A DNA stretch of 64,000 bases, taken from NCBI GenBank assembly GCA_937138255.1, contig CAKZOU010000034.1, forward strand, positions 1 to 64,000, written 5' to 3'. The translations under genes were made by a program, and so were the position numbers. Below the pieces are notes generated by a model. The model saw only the letters and a list, made by a program, of their open reading frames with translations. It was not told the DNA's origin and did no database searches. This DNA comes from an uncultured Paracoccaceae bacterium. GTDB taxonomy: Bacteria; Pseudomonadota; Alphaproteobacteria; Rhodobacterales; Rhodobacteraceae. This document shows, piece by piece, positions 34,549-42,942 of the stretch (positions are counted from its first letter, which is position 1; every line of letters starts with the position of its first letter).

Positions 34549-35919
34549 ATGTCCATCCCCCAGTCCGGCGGCGGCCTGATCGAACGGCACGAACAGCTCG
34601 CGGAATATCTGGCGAGCGGCTGCAAGCCCAAGAGCGATTGGCGGATCGGCACCGAGCACGAAAAGTTCGGCTATCTTCAGGATTCCCTCGGCCCCTTGCC
34701 CTATGACGGACCGCGTTCGATCAAGGCGATGCTGGAAGGGCTGCAAAAGCGGTTCGGCTGGGATCCGGTTCTCGAGGGCGACAATATCATCGGCCTGACC
34801 AAGGGCGGGGCGAATGTCAGCCTCGAGCCGGGCGGGCAGCTCGAGCTTTCCGGTGCGCCTCTGGAGACGATCCACCAGACCTGCGACGAGGTGAACAGCC
34901 ACCTGCGCGAGGTCCACGAGATCGCCGACGAGATCGGCGCGCGGTTCATCGGCCTCGGCGCGGCGCCGATCTGGACGCATGACGATATGCCCCTCATGCC
35001 GAAGGGCCGCTACAAGCTGATGGACAGCTACATGAAAACCGTGGGCACACACGGCACCGAGATGATGCGGCGCACCTGCACCGTGCAGGTCAACCTCGAT
35101 TTCTCGTCCGAAGCCGACATGGTCCAGAAGCTGCGCGTTGCCTTGGCGCTTCAGCCGGTGGCGACCGCCCTTTTCGCCAGCTCGCCCTTCCTCGAAGGCA
35201 AGCTCAACGGCCATAAAAGCTGGCGCAGCCGCATCTGGCGCGGCCTAGATAACTCTCGCACCGGAATGCTCCCTTGGGCTTTCGAAGAGGGCATGGGGTT
35301 TGAGCGCTATGCCGATTGGGTTCTCGATGTGCCGATGTATTTCGTCTACCGCGACGGGAAGTATATCAACGCTCTTGGCCAATCCTTCCGTGATTTCCTC
35401 AAGGGCGAGCTGCCCGCTTTGCCGGGCGAAAGGCCGACCCTGTCGGACTGGGCCGATCACCTGACGACCGTTTTCCCCGAGGCGCGGGTCAAGAAATTCA
35501 TCGAAATGCGCGGCGCCGATGGCGGCCCGTGGCGGCGGCTTTGCGCCCTTCCGGCGTTCTGGGTGGGTCTGACCTACGATCAATCCTCGCTCGATGCGGC
35601 TTGGGACATGGTCAAAGGCTGGGACGCTGAGACCCGCGAGGCGCTGCGCGTGGCGGCCTCGGTCGATGGGCTTCAGGGCAAGGTCGGCAAGATTTCGATG
35701 CACGATCTCGCGCGCGAGGCGGTGGCGATGGCCGATGCCGGCCTAAAGGCCCGCGCGCTGCCCGGTGCGGGCGGCATGGTCCCTGACGAGACGCATTTCC
35801 TCAACGCGCTCAAGGAAAGCGTTGAAACCGGTAAAACGCCCGCCGACGAGATGATCGACCACTACAACGGTGCGTGGAACGGCGATCTGACGCGGATCTA
35901 CGCCGACTATAGCTACTAG
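34549..35919 (+). CDS. gshA: glutamate--cysteine ligase (plant/alphaproteobacterial type)
   Basis: 456-aa ATP-dependent ligase forming gamma-glutamylcysteine, the first step of glutathione synthesis. This is the GCS2-type found in plants and alphaproteobacteria, marked by RIGTEHEKFGY, ANVSLEPGGQLELSGAP, RTCTVQVNLDFSSEADM and NSRTGMLPW (by eye). ATG 34549 is chosen; a GTG at 34513 would add 12 non-typical residues. It is convergent with plsY, 3 bp apart. Confidence 0.93.
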   Translation: MSIPQSGGGLIERHEQLAEYLASGCKPKSDWRIGTEHEKFGYLQDSLGPLPYDGPRSIKAMLEGLQKRFGWDPVLEGDNIIGLTKGGANVSLEPGGQLELSGAPLETIHQTCDEVNSHLREVHEIADEIGARFIGLGAAPIWTHDDMPLMPKGRYKLMDSYMKTVGTHGTEMMRRTCTVQVNLDFSSEADMVQKLRVALALQPVATALFASSPFLEGKLNGHKSWRSRIWRGLDNSRTGMLPWAFEEGMGFERYADWVLDVPMYFVYRDGKYINALGQSFRDFLKGELPALPGERPTLSDWADHLTTVFPEARVKKFIEMRGADGGPWRRLCALPAFWVGLTYDQSSLDAAWDMVKGWDAETREALRVAASVDGLQGKVGKISMHDLAREAVAMADAGLKARALPGAGGMVPDETHFLNALKESVETGKTPADEMIDHYNGAWNGDLTRIYADYSY

Positions 35920-35922
35920 GCG

Positions 35923-36531
35923 CTAGCCCTTTTGGCCGATCTTGGTCTCGGTCCCGTCGCGGAGCCGGGCGATATTGGCGCGGTGGCGCCAGTAGATCAG
36001 CACGGCAAGAACCACCATCAGCCAGACCAACTCGCCGCGCCCGAGAACCGCAGCGGCGACCGGTGACAGGCCTGCAGCAGTGAGCGCCGACAGCGACGAA
36101 TAGCGCATGGTCACGGCGATCAACAGCCAGATGCCACAGGCTGCAAGTCCAAGTGGCCAGTGCAGCGCGAGAAGGAGGCCAAGGAAGGTCGCCACGCCCT
36201 TTCCGCCCTTGAAGCCGAGCCAGACCGGATAGCAATGGCCTAGGAAGGCGGCGAGCGCAGCAATCTGGGCCGCGCTGTCGCCCGAATAGGCATGCGCGAT
36301 CAGGACAGCCACAGCGCCCTTGCCACCATCAAGAAGAAGGGTCAGCACAGCGGCGCGCTTGTTGCCCGTCCGCAAGACGTTGGTCGCGCCGATATTGCCC
36401 GAGCCGATCTTGCGCAGATCGCCGAGGTTCATCGCCTTGGCGAGGATCAGGCCGAAGGGAATCGAGCCAAGGCCATAGCCGATTGCCGCCCAAAGGGCCA
36501 AAACGCCGGCGCTGCCGCTTGAAAAGTCCAT
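35923..36531 (-). CDS. plsY: glycerol-3-phosphate acyltransferase PlsY
   Basis: 202-aa inner-membrane enzyme using acyl-phosphate to make lysophosphatidate. Signature blocks GSGNIGATNVLRTG (about 41-54) and FKGGKGVATFLG (about 104-115) are intact, within about five helices. The start codon overlaps the stop of the dihydroorotase-like gene by one base (TGATG), so it is the last gene of pyrB-pyrC'-plsY. plsC is at 48601. Confidence 0.93.
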   Translation of the reverse strand: MDFSSGSAGVLALWAAIGYGLGSIPFGLILAKAMNLGDLRKIGSGNIGATNVLRTGNKRAAVLTLLLDGGKGAVAVLIAHAYSGDSAAQIAALAAFLGHCYPVWLGFKGGKGVATFLGLLLALHWPLGLAACGIWLLIAVTMRYSSLSALTAAGLSPVAAAVLGRGELVWLMVVLAVLIYWRHRANIARLRDGTETKIGQKG

Positions 36532-37811
36532 CAGGCTCCTCCGAATACCCGTTTGCCACCCACCCAGGTGCCGATGACTTTGCCCTGCATCCGGGCTCCG
36601 TCAAAGGGGGTATTCTTGGATTTCGACAAAAGATCGTCGCGGTTCAGAACGAAAGGCGCATCGGGATCGAAGAGAACAAGGTCGGCTGGGCAATCCGCCA
36701 TGAGGCGGCCCGAGGGAAGGCCGAGCCTGCGGGCGGGGTTGAGCGACATGGCGCGGAAGAGCTTGGGCAGGTCGATCAGCTCGGCGTGATAGAGGCGCAA
36801 GGCTGCGGGAAGGAGCGTCTGGAGGCCAACAGCCCCGCTCGCCGCCTCTTCAAACGGCAGGCGCTTGCTTTCTTCGTCTTGCGGGGTGTGCATCGAGCAG
36901 ATGATGTCGATGAGGCCGCTTTCGACGGCTTGAACCACGGCGATCCGGTCGCTTTCGGCGCGCAGCGGCGGCTTGAGCTTGAAGAAGGTCCGATAGTCGG
37001 CCACGTCAAACTCGTTCAGTGTCAGGTGATGCACGCCGACGCCCGCGGTGATGTCGAGCCCGTTGCGCTTGGCGCGTTCAAGGGCGGGCAGGGCGCGGGC
37101 GGTGGTGATCTGATCGGCGTGATAGCGCGCGCCGGTCATCTCCAGAAGCGAGATATCGCGATCAAGGCCCATGCGCTCGGCCATCGGGCTGACGTCGGGC
37201 AGGCCGCGCAGCGAGGCAAACTTGCCCTTTGTCGCCGCGGCACCTTCCGAAAGGATCGGCTCCTGCACATGGCCGATGACAAGGGCGCCCAAAGAGCGGG
37301 CGTAGGTCAGGGCGCGGGCATAGACCTTGGTATCCGTCACCACGCGGTCGCAATCGGTGAAGGCAACTGCGCCGGCATCCTGCAGGAAACCGATCTCGGT
37401 CATCTCGCGGCCCGCGCGGCCCTTGGTCAGGGCGGCCATCGGCAAGACATTGACGATCGCCTCGGCCGCGGCACGGCGGGCGACGAATTCGAGGATCTCG
37501 GGCGAGTCGATCGCGGGGGTCGTGTCGGGGCGCGTGACGATGGTGGTCACGCCACCTGCCGCCGCCGCTTTGCCTGCTGAGCGGAAGCTTTCCTTGTGCC
37601 GCTCGCCCGGCTCGGAAACCTTCACGCCGATATCAATGATGCCGGGCGCAAGGCAAAGCCCGCCACAATCAACAACCTCGCCCTTGGCCTCGGGCGCCTT
37701 GCCATCGCCGCTCTCGACGATTTTGCCCTTGGCAACGCGCAGCCAGCCGGGCGCATCGGTCAACGTTACCGGGTCGATCAGGCGGGCGTTGGTGAAGAGG
37801 ATCTCGCTCAT
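36531..37811 (-). CDS. dihydroorotase-like protein lacking metal ligands (PyrC'/PyrX type)
   Basis: 426-aa amidohydrolase-fold protein homologous to class I dihydroorotase. The metal site is dismantled: the HxH after the first strand reads DIGVK (D60, G62, K64), the His expected in the HxxHxST-type strand is Gln234 (HADQITTA), and the DHaPh Asp reads CSMHTP (Met307). Asp153 and His181 remain. The scaffold otherwise aligns throughout, so this is not a broken gene. It overlaps pyrB by four bases (ATGA). By analogy with Pseudomonas pyrBC', it likely serves as a structural partner of aspartate carbamoyltransferase, with an active PyrC encoded elsewhere. ATG 37811 has GGGGAG upstream. Confidence 0.85.
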   Translation of the reverse strand: MSEILFTNARLIDPVTLTDAPGWLRVAKGKIVESGDGKAPEAKGEVVDCGGLCLAPGIIDIGVKVSEPGERHKESFRSAGKAAAAGGVTTIVTRPDTTPAIDSPEILEFVARRAAAEAIVNVLPMAALTKGRAGREMTEIGFLQDAGAVAFTDCDRVVTDTKVYARALTYARSLGALVIGHVQEPILSEGAAATKGKFASLRGLPDVSPMAERMGLDRDISLLEMTGARYHADQITTARALPALERAKRNGLDITAGVGVHHLTLNEFDVADYRTFFKLKPPLRAESDRIAVVQAVESGLIDIICSMHTPQDEESKRLPFEEAASGAVGLQTLLPAALRLYHAELIDLPKLFRAMSLNPARRLGLPSGRLMADCPADLVLFDPDAPFVLNRDDLLSKSKNTPFDGARMQGKVIGTWVGGKRVFGGA

Positions 37812-38776
37812 GCCCAAGCTCCCCGGTCGTTCTTGGCCGCGGCGCGGTGCGCCTTGAGGTTGCGCGCCAGAAGGTCCATCGCGGCCATGCGGACGGCAAC
37901 GCCCATCTCGACCTGCGTCTGGATCACCGAGCGGTTGATGTCGTCGGCGATGGTGCCGTCGATCTCGACGCCGCGGTTCATTGGTCCGGGGTGCATGACG
38001 ATGGCATCCGGCTTGGCCCGCGAAAGCTTGGCCGCATCAAGGCCGAAGCGGTGATAATATTCCCGCTCGGAGGGGACAAAGCCGCCATCCATCCGCTCTT
38101 TCTGAAGGCGCAGCATCATCACCACGTCAACATCCTTGAGGCCCTTGTCCATGTCCTCATAAACCTCGACGCCCAGCTCGGCAGCGCCAGCAGGCATCAG
38201 CGTTGGCGGGGCGACAAGACGCACCCGGTTTTCCATCTTGCCCAGCAGCAGAATGTTCGACCGCGCCACGCGGCTGTGCAGAACATCGCCGCAAATGGCG
38301 ATTGACAGGCGATGCAGCCGCCCCTTGGCGCGGCGGATCGTCAGCGCATCGAGAAGCGCCTGGGTCGGATGCTCATGCCGCCCGTCGCCCGCGTTCAATA
38401 CGGCACAGTTGACCTTCTGCGCGAGAAGATCGACTGCCCCCGAGGCATTGTGGCGCACGACCAGAAGATCGGGATGCATGGCATTCAGCGTGAGCGCCGT
38501 GTCGATCAGGGTCTCGCCCTTCTTCACGCTCGACTGCGCCATCGCCATGTTCATCACATCCGCACCGAGCCGTTTGCCCGCGATCTCAAAGCTCGCCTGC
38601 GTGCGGGTCGAGTTCTCGAAGAACATATTGATCTGGGTGAGGCCGGCCAAAACATCGCGGTGGGCGATCCCGTCGCGATTCTCGTTCGCGTAGCGGTCAG
38701 CGAGATCAAGAAGCGTCGTGATTTCGTCCGGCGCGAGATGTTCGATGCCGAGGAGATGCTGGGCGCGAAAAGTCAT
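37808..38776 (-). CDS. pyrB: aspartate carbamoyltransferase catalytic subunit
   Basis: 322-aa enzyme joining carbamoyl phosphate and aspartate in pyrimidine synthesis. The carbamoyl-phosphate motif [13 protein letters not shown] (about 51-63), HPTQALLDA and the aspartate-side [10 protein letters not shown] block are intact. It is first in the pyrB-pyrC'-plsY unit and diverges from the UDG-like gene with 117 bp between. No pyrI-type regulatory subunit gene is adjacent, as expected if the partner is the pseudo-dihydroorotase. Confidence 0.95.
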   Translation of the reverse strand: MTFRAQHLLGIEHLAPDEITTLLDLADRYANENRDGIAHRDVLAGLTQINMFFENSTRTQASFEIAGKRLGADVMNMAMAQSSVKKGETLIDTALTLNAMHPDLLVVRHNASGAVDLLAQKVNCAVLNAGDGRHEHPTQALLDALTIRRAKGRLHRLSIAICGDVLHSRVARSNILLLGKMENRVRLVAPPTLMPAGAAELGVEVYEDMDKGLKDVDVVMMLRLQKERMDGGFVPSEREYYHRFGLDAAKLSRAKPDAIVMHPGPMNRGVEIDGTIADDINRSVIQTQVEMGVAVRMAAMDLLARNLKAHRAAAKNDRGAWA

Positions 38777-38893
38777 ATGACCCTCTGGATCGGATTTTCC
38801 TGCTTATAGAAAGCGCGCCGCGCCGCGGCAAGGCTGGTTTGGGGCGGCCGATTGCCCCTGCACATTGGCGCCGATCCGGCCTATCCTTGGTCT

Positions 38894-39685
38894 ATGGAAT
38901 CTCACGCGGAATATTGGGCCTCGCGGGCCGCGCTTGAATGGCAGGTCGAGATGGGGGCCGACGAGGCCATGCTCGACGCGCCCGCCGACCGCTATGCCGC
39001 CTCCGCCGAGGAAGCCGCGCCGCGTGAGGTGGCCAAACCGGCCCACCCCGTGCGGCCTCCGATTCCCGAGCCTGCGCCAGCCATTGACGCCCCCGCCATG
39101 GCCCGGGCCGCAGCCGCCCGCGCGGCAACGTTGGACGAGTTGCGCGAGGCGATTGCCGGCTTTGATCTGTGCGAATTGAAGCGGGGGGCGAAGAACACCG
39201 TTTTCAGCGATGGCAATGCCGCTGCCCGCGTGATGATCGTTGGTGAGGCGCCGGGGCGTGAAGAGGATATCGAAGGGCGGCCCTTCGTCGGCCGCGCCGG
39301 CCAGCTTCTCGACCGGATGTTTGAGGCCATCGGCCTGAGCCGGACAAGCCCCGATGCCGAGAGTGCGGCTTACATCACCAATGTCTCGCCGTGGCGTCCA
39401 CCCTCGAACCGCACACCGGATGCGGCCGAGATCGGGATGCTCCTGCCCTTCGTGCAGCGGCATATCGAGCTGATTGATCCCGAGGTCGTGGTGATGCTGG
39501 GCAACACGCCCTGTCAGGCGCTGCTTGGCCAGACCGGCATCACCCGTCTTCGGGGTAACTGGACGCAAGTCTTGGGCAAGCCCGCTCTGCCGATGTTCCA
39601 CCCCGCCTATCTTTTGCGTAACCCCGCCGCCAAACGCGAAGCCTGGGCCGATCTTCTGGCCCTCAAGGCGCGCCTCAAGTCCTGA
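38894..39685 (+). CDS. family 4-like uracil-DNA glycosylase lacking Fe-S cysteines
   Basis: 263 aa. Residues about 110-260 form the UDG fold: [20 protein letters not shown] (118-137), [12 protein letters not shown] and HPAYLLRNP (236 on). Family 4 enzymes hold a 4Fe-4S cluster through four Cys. Here only Cys93 fits ([10 protein letters not shown]); the partner at the start of that block is Phe90, the KCRPP Cys is Trp167 ([10 protein letters not shown]), and the last is at or near Phe186. The 80-residue N-terminal part is Ala/Pro-rich. Cluster loss appears real, as the fold is otherwise intact. Start ATG 38894 is preferred to ATG 38852. Confidence 0.8.
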   Translation: MESHAEYWASRAALEWQVEMGADEAMLDAPADRYAASAEEAAPREVAKPAHPVRPPIPEPAPAIDAPAMARAAAARAATLDELREAIAGFDLCELKRGAKNTVFSDGNAAARVMIVGEAPGREEDIEGRPFVGRAGQLLDRMFEAIGLSRTSPDAESAAYITNVSPWRPPSNRTPDAAEIGMLLPFVQRHIELIDPEVVVMLGNTPCQALLGQTGITRLRGNWTQVLGKPALPMFHPAYLLRNPAAKREAWADLLALKARLKS

Positions 39686-39697
39686 AGAAAGCCTCCG

Positions 39698-40240
39698 ATG
39701 AGCCGTATCGACGACAGCAAAGAGTTCCTCCCCGTCCGCATCGCCGTTTTGACGGTGAGCGACACCCGAACGCTGGCCGAAGATCGCTCGGGCGATACGC
39801 TCGTTGGCCGGATTGCCGAGGCGGGGCATATTCTCGCCGATCGCAAGATCATTCAGGACGAACGGGCGCAGATCGCCGATCAGCTTCGCGCGTGGTGCGC
39901 CGATCCCGAAATCGACGTGGTGATCTCGACCGGCGGCACGGGCCTCACGGGGCGCGACGTGACGGTCGAGGCGCACCGCGATGTCTATGAAAAGGAAATC
40001 GAGGCCTTTGCCACCGTCTTCACCATCGTCTCGATGCAGAAGATCGGCACCAGTGCCGTTCAATCCCGCGCGACGGGTGGCGTGGCCAATGGCACCTACC
40101 TTTTTGCCCTTCCTGGCAGCCCCGGCGCCTGCAAGGATGCCTGGGACGAGATCCTCAAGGCCCAGTTCGACTATCGCCACCGGCCCTGCAATTTTGTCGA
40201 GATATTTCCAAGGCTCGACGAGCACCTGCGGAGAAAATGA
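39698..40240 (+). CDS. moaB: molybdenum cofactor biosynthesis protein B
   Basis: 180-aa MogA/MoaB-family protein, which adenylates molybdopterin before molybdate insertion. The core VISTGGTGLTGRDVTVEA and LFALPGSPGACKDAWDEI blocks are present. ATG 39698 lies 12 bp after the UDG-like stop. Stop overlaps the next gene (ATGA). moaD-moaE are at 7604-8292, so molybdopterin genes are in two places. Confidence 0.92.
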   Translation: MSRIDDSKEFLPVRIAVLTVSDTRTLAEDRSGDTLVGRIAEAGHILADRKIIQDERAQIADQLRAWCADPEIDVVISTGGTGLTGRDVTVEAHRDVYEKEIEAFATVFTIVSMQKIGTSAVQSRATGGVANGTYLFALPGSPGACKDAWDEILKAQFDYRHRPCNFVEIFPRLDEHLRRK

Positions 40241-40905
40241 TGCGCAGCTTCGACGAACTCTATGCGATTGCGGTTCAGCGCAAGGGAAGCAAGGAGGCGG
40301 TCGAGGCGCATTTGCCCAAGGCGAAGACCAAGGCCGAGCTGGCGGCGCTCCCCGATAGCCGCTGGCTTGCCGAAATGGCGCGGGCGATCTTTCAGGCGGG
40401 GTTCAGCTGGAAGGTGATCGAGGCCAAATGGCCGGGTTTCGAGGTGGCGTTCGAGGGGTTCGAGCCATCGCGTGTGGCGATGTATGGCGATGACGAGTTG
40501 GCCCGGCTCCTTGCCGACAAGGGGATCGTGCGGAACGGGCCCAAGATCGCGGCGGTGATCGAGAATGCCGTGTTCCTGACCGATCTGGCCCGAGAAAGTG
40601 GCTCGGCGGCCAAGGTTTTCGCCGAGTGGCCCGACGAAGATTACATAGGTTTTCTTGAATTCCTCAGGAAACGCGGCTCGCGGCTCGGCGGAAATACCGG
40701 CCAGAGGGTCTGTCGAGCGGTGGGCAAGCCGAGTTTCATCTTCAGCACCGATGTGGTTGCCCGTCTGATCGCCGAGGGCATCGTCGAGAAAGAGCCGTCA
40801 TCCAAGCGCGAGCTGGCGGCGGTTCAGGCGGCGTTCAACGAGTGGAGCGCCCAATCGGGCCGTTCGCTGAGCGTGGTCAGCCGCCTTCTGGCGTTGACGG
40901 TCTAG
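40237..40905 (+). CDS. Tag-like (3-methyladenine glycosylase I fold) paralogue without zinc ligands
   Basis: 222 aa (221 if the ATG at 40240 is used; GGAG at about 40229 serves either). The helix-hairpin core RAIFQAGFSWKVIEAKWPGF and KGIVRNGPKIAAVIENA align with Tag (FQAGLSW...; AGIIRSRAKIEATIGNA at 8293). The N-terminal Cys4/His17 and the C-terminal His/Cys zinc pair are absent, and the position of the conserved Glu/Asp is Ala. The fold may be kept for DNA binding or another lesion. Co-translated with moaB. Confidence 0.72.
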   Translation: MMRSFDELYAIAVQRKGSKEAVEAHLPKAKTKAELAALPDSRWLAEMARAIFQAGFSWKVIEAKWPGFEVAFEGFEPSRVAMYGDDELARLLADKGIVRNGPKIAAVIENAVFLTDLARESGSAAKVFAEWPDEDYIGFLEFLRKRGSRLGGNTGQRVCRAVGKPSFIFSTDVVARLIAEGIVEKEPSSKRELAAVQAAFNEWSAQSGRSLSVVSRLLALTV

Positions 40906-41705
40906 CCGCCGGGGCAGCCGAGGATATCCACCGCGCGGTCACTGCCCAAAACGGTGATCCGCATGGCCGAACGGTTGAGCGCGATGGAATCGCCATAGAG
41001 GTTCATCATCTCGGCGCTCGCGGTCAGCACATCCCCGACACGGGCGGAGTTCGCCCCCGATACCCAGATGTCGCCGTCGCCCGATTCGATCACTACAACC
41101 TCGGGCGATCCCGCAGAGGGCATCGTCAGCTTGGCGGTGATCTTGAGGCCTTTCGCGGTGGGCTCGGCCTGACAGGTGACTGTCTCTACCTTGGCGGTTT
41201 CGGCCGAGACAGGCTGGTCGATCATAGCGGCAATGATGGCCGGAACCTTGCGGCCCTCCCCTTCAAGATCAAGTGAGAAATCGAAAGAGAAGGGTACGCA
41301 TATCTCGTGACAGACGCCGATCTCGGCGTGGCCGGAAAGACGCGCGGGCGCGCCTGTGTCGGAGGGCCTGATCTCGATCGGAATGACGACCTGATCGTGA
41401 TAGCCGATCACGTCGAGCCCCGCGTATTCGAAGACTTCCGGCACCGGCCAGTGGATCGCGAGATCGGCGACATTCTCGCTCCCGCTCCAGTCCCAATAGG
41501 GGGGGATCCCCGCCTCGCCCGGGGCGCGCCAGTAGGTTTTCCATCCGGGCTCGAGCGAGATTTCGACACCAATGTAATGGTGCCCGTCTGCAGTCTTCCA
41601 GCCCGGAAGGATGCGAACGGAAGCGGGCTCGCCTCCCTCGCTGGCAAGGAGCGGGGCGGGGGCGAGCAGGGCGAGGGCGGCAAGTAGGGTTTGAAACCGT
41701 ATCAT
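40902..41705 (-). CDS. secreted DsbD N-terminal-like protein
   Basis: 267 aa with a signal peptide (MIRFQTLLAALALLAPAPLLAS). The mature protein resembles the periplasmic DsbD-alpha (DsbC-like, Pfam 11412) immunoglobulin-fold region: WKTYWRAPGEAGIPPYWDWSGSEN and GHAEIGVCHEICVPFSF, with a CxxxC pair that is the redox-type pair in the family. No membrane or C-terminal thioredoxin domain follows, so it is a stand-alone module. ATG 41705 is used. Convergent with the Tag-like gene, overlapping by four bases. Confidence 0.75.
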   Translation of the reverse strand: MIRFQTLLAALALLAPAPLLASEGGEPASVRILPGWKTADGHHYIGVEISLEPGWKTYWRAPGEAGIPPYWDWSGSENVADLAIHWPVPEVFEYAGLDVIGYHDQVVIPIEIRPSDTGAPARLSGHAEIGVCHEICVPFSFDFSLDLEGEGRKVPAIIAAMIDQPVSAETAKVETVTCQAEPTAKGLKITAKLTMPSAGSPEVVVIESGDGDIWVSGANSARVGDVLTASAEMMNLYGDSIALNRSAMRITVLGSDRAVDILGCPGG

Positions 41706-41809
41706 CGCGCCGACAATAGGAATTGTTGCGGCCAAGGAAAGTCACGTTGTGGCGAGGATCGCGTGTCCTGCCCCTTGAACGTGGCGGGGGAACACCACAT
41801 CCTAAAGAC

Positions 41810-42379
41810 ATGAAGCAGGTTTCCTTGGATTTCACGGGCAAGATGCTGATCGCCATGCCGGGCATGGGGGATCCCCGGTTCGAGCATAGTGTTGTCTATA
41901 TGTGCGCCCATTCCGACGATGGCGCGATGGGGCTGATCGTCAACAAGCCTGCCACCGACATCGGCTTTGCCGATCTTCTGGAGCAACTGGGTATCCCCGT
42001 CGGCGAAGGCCTGCGCGACATCCGCGTGCATTTCGGCGGGCCGGTCGAGCACGGGCGCGGGTTTGTGCTGCATTCGGCGGATTACGAGGCCGAGACAGGG
42101 ACGATGAAGGTTGACGATCAGGTAGCAATGACCGCGACGATCGAAGTTCTAGAGCAGATCGCCAAGGGCGAGGGGCCTGCGTCGTCGATGTTGGCGCTGG
42201 GCTATGCCGGCTGGGGGCCGGGGCAGCTCGAGGACGAGATCGCCGCGAACGGCTGGCTCACCTGCGATGCAAGGTCCGATATCCTCTTTGGTCGCGCCAA
42301 CGAGTATAAATGGACCGCCGCGCTCAAGACTTTGGGGATTGATCCGCTGATCCTCTCGGCCTCGGCGGGCCGCGCCTAG
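41810..42379 (+). CDS. YqgE/AlgH family protein
   Basis: 189-aa member of the DUF179/AlgH family. Signature blocks are LIAMPGMGDPRFEHSVVYMCAH, GLIVNKP and VHFGGPVEHGRGFVLHS. Function is unresolved (AlgH has been linked to alginate regulation and YqgX-type roles). ATG 41810 gives the normal family start; the frame opens at 41723. The 3' end overlaps the convergent thioredoxin gene by four bases. Confidence 0.9.
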   Translation: MKQVSLDFTGKMLIAMPGMGDPRFEHSVVYMCAHSDDGAMGLIVNKPATDIGFADLLEQLGIPVGEGLRDIRVHFGGPVEHGRGFVLHSADYEAETGTMKVDDQVAMTATIEVLEQIAKGEGPASSMLALGYAGWGPGQLEDEIAANGWLTCDARSDILFGRANEYKWTAALKTLGIDPLILSASAGRA

Positions 42380-42930
42380 CCTTCCTCGCCAATCATTGCC
42401 GCGATGATCGCATGGGCGCTGTCGCTGTTCCAGTCGGCTCCGCCTGTCAGGCGGGCAACCTCACGCCCCTCGCGGTCGATCAGGATCGACACCGGCAGGC
42501 CCATCACGCCCATCTCGCGGGCGAGGCGCTGTTTGAGGTCGGTGTAGACGGGCATATCTTCGAGGCCGATTTCGGAGAGGAATTTCTCGATGGCAGGGGC
42601 GGGATTGCGCCCTGTGGCGATGGTGATCACCGCGAAATCCTCGGCGGGGAAAGCTTCGCTCAAAGCGGCGATCGAGGGCATTTCCTCGCGGCAGGGGGCG
42701 CACCACGTCGCCCAGAAGTTCACCAAAAGCACCTTGCCTTCGAAATCGGCCAAGGTGACGTCGCCCTCGGGGCCGGTAAAGGGCAGGGCGCTGACCGCAG
42801 CAGGTTCCGCGTGAACCGCAAGCTTCATCATGTCGCCTTCGCGCAGTTCCTCAAGCGCCGACCCTGCAATCGCCACGTTTGCAACGAGGGCAAGCGCCGT
42901 ATAAAGAACCGCTGACTTCACTATCCGCAT
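42376..42930 (-). CDS. TlpA-like thioredoxin-family protein
   Basis: 184 aa with a signal or anchor segment ([17 protein letters not shown]). The thioredoxin fold carries the redox centre [14 protein letters not shown] and the cis-Pro segment GLPVSILID. It resembles TlpA/ResA/DsbE periplasmic reductases used in cytochrome maturation. ATG 42930 has GGAGGT 4 bp upstream; the start lies only 12 bp from the divergent argH start. Confidence 0.9.
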   Translation of the reverse strand: MRIVKSAVLYTALALVANVAIAGSALEELREGDMMKLAVHAEPAAVSALPFTGPEGDVTLADFEGKVLLVNFWATWCAPCREEMPSIAALSEAFPAEDFAVITIATGRNPAPAIEKFLSEIGLEDMPVYTDLKQRLAREMGVMGLPVSILIDREGREVARLTGGADWNSDSAHAIIAAMIGEEG

Positions 42931-42942
42931 AGGACCTCCGAC
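42931..42942. promoter_or_regulatory. 12-bp divergent gap holding overlapping ribosome-binding sites
   Basis: The whole space between the thioredoxin gene and argH is AGGACCTCCGAC. Its AGGACCTCC contains AGGA for argH on the plus strand and GGAGG for the thioredoxin on the minus strand, so the two genes share one semi-palindromic Shine-Dalgarno element. Promoters must lie within the opposite gene. Confidence 0.6.
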
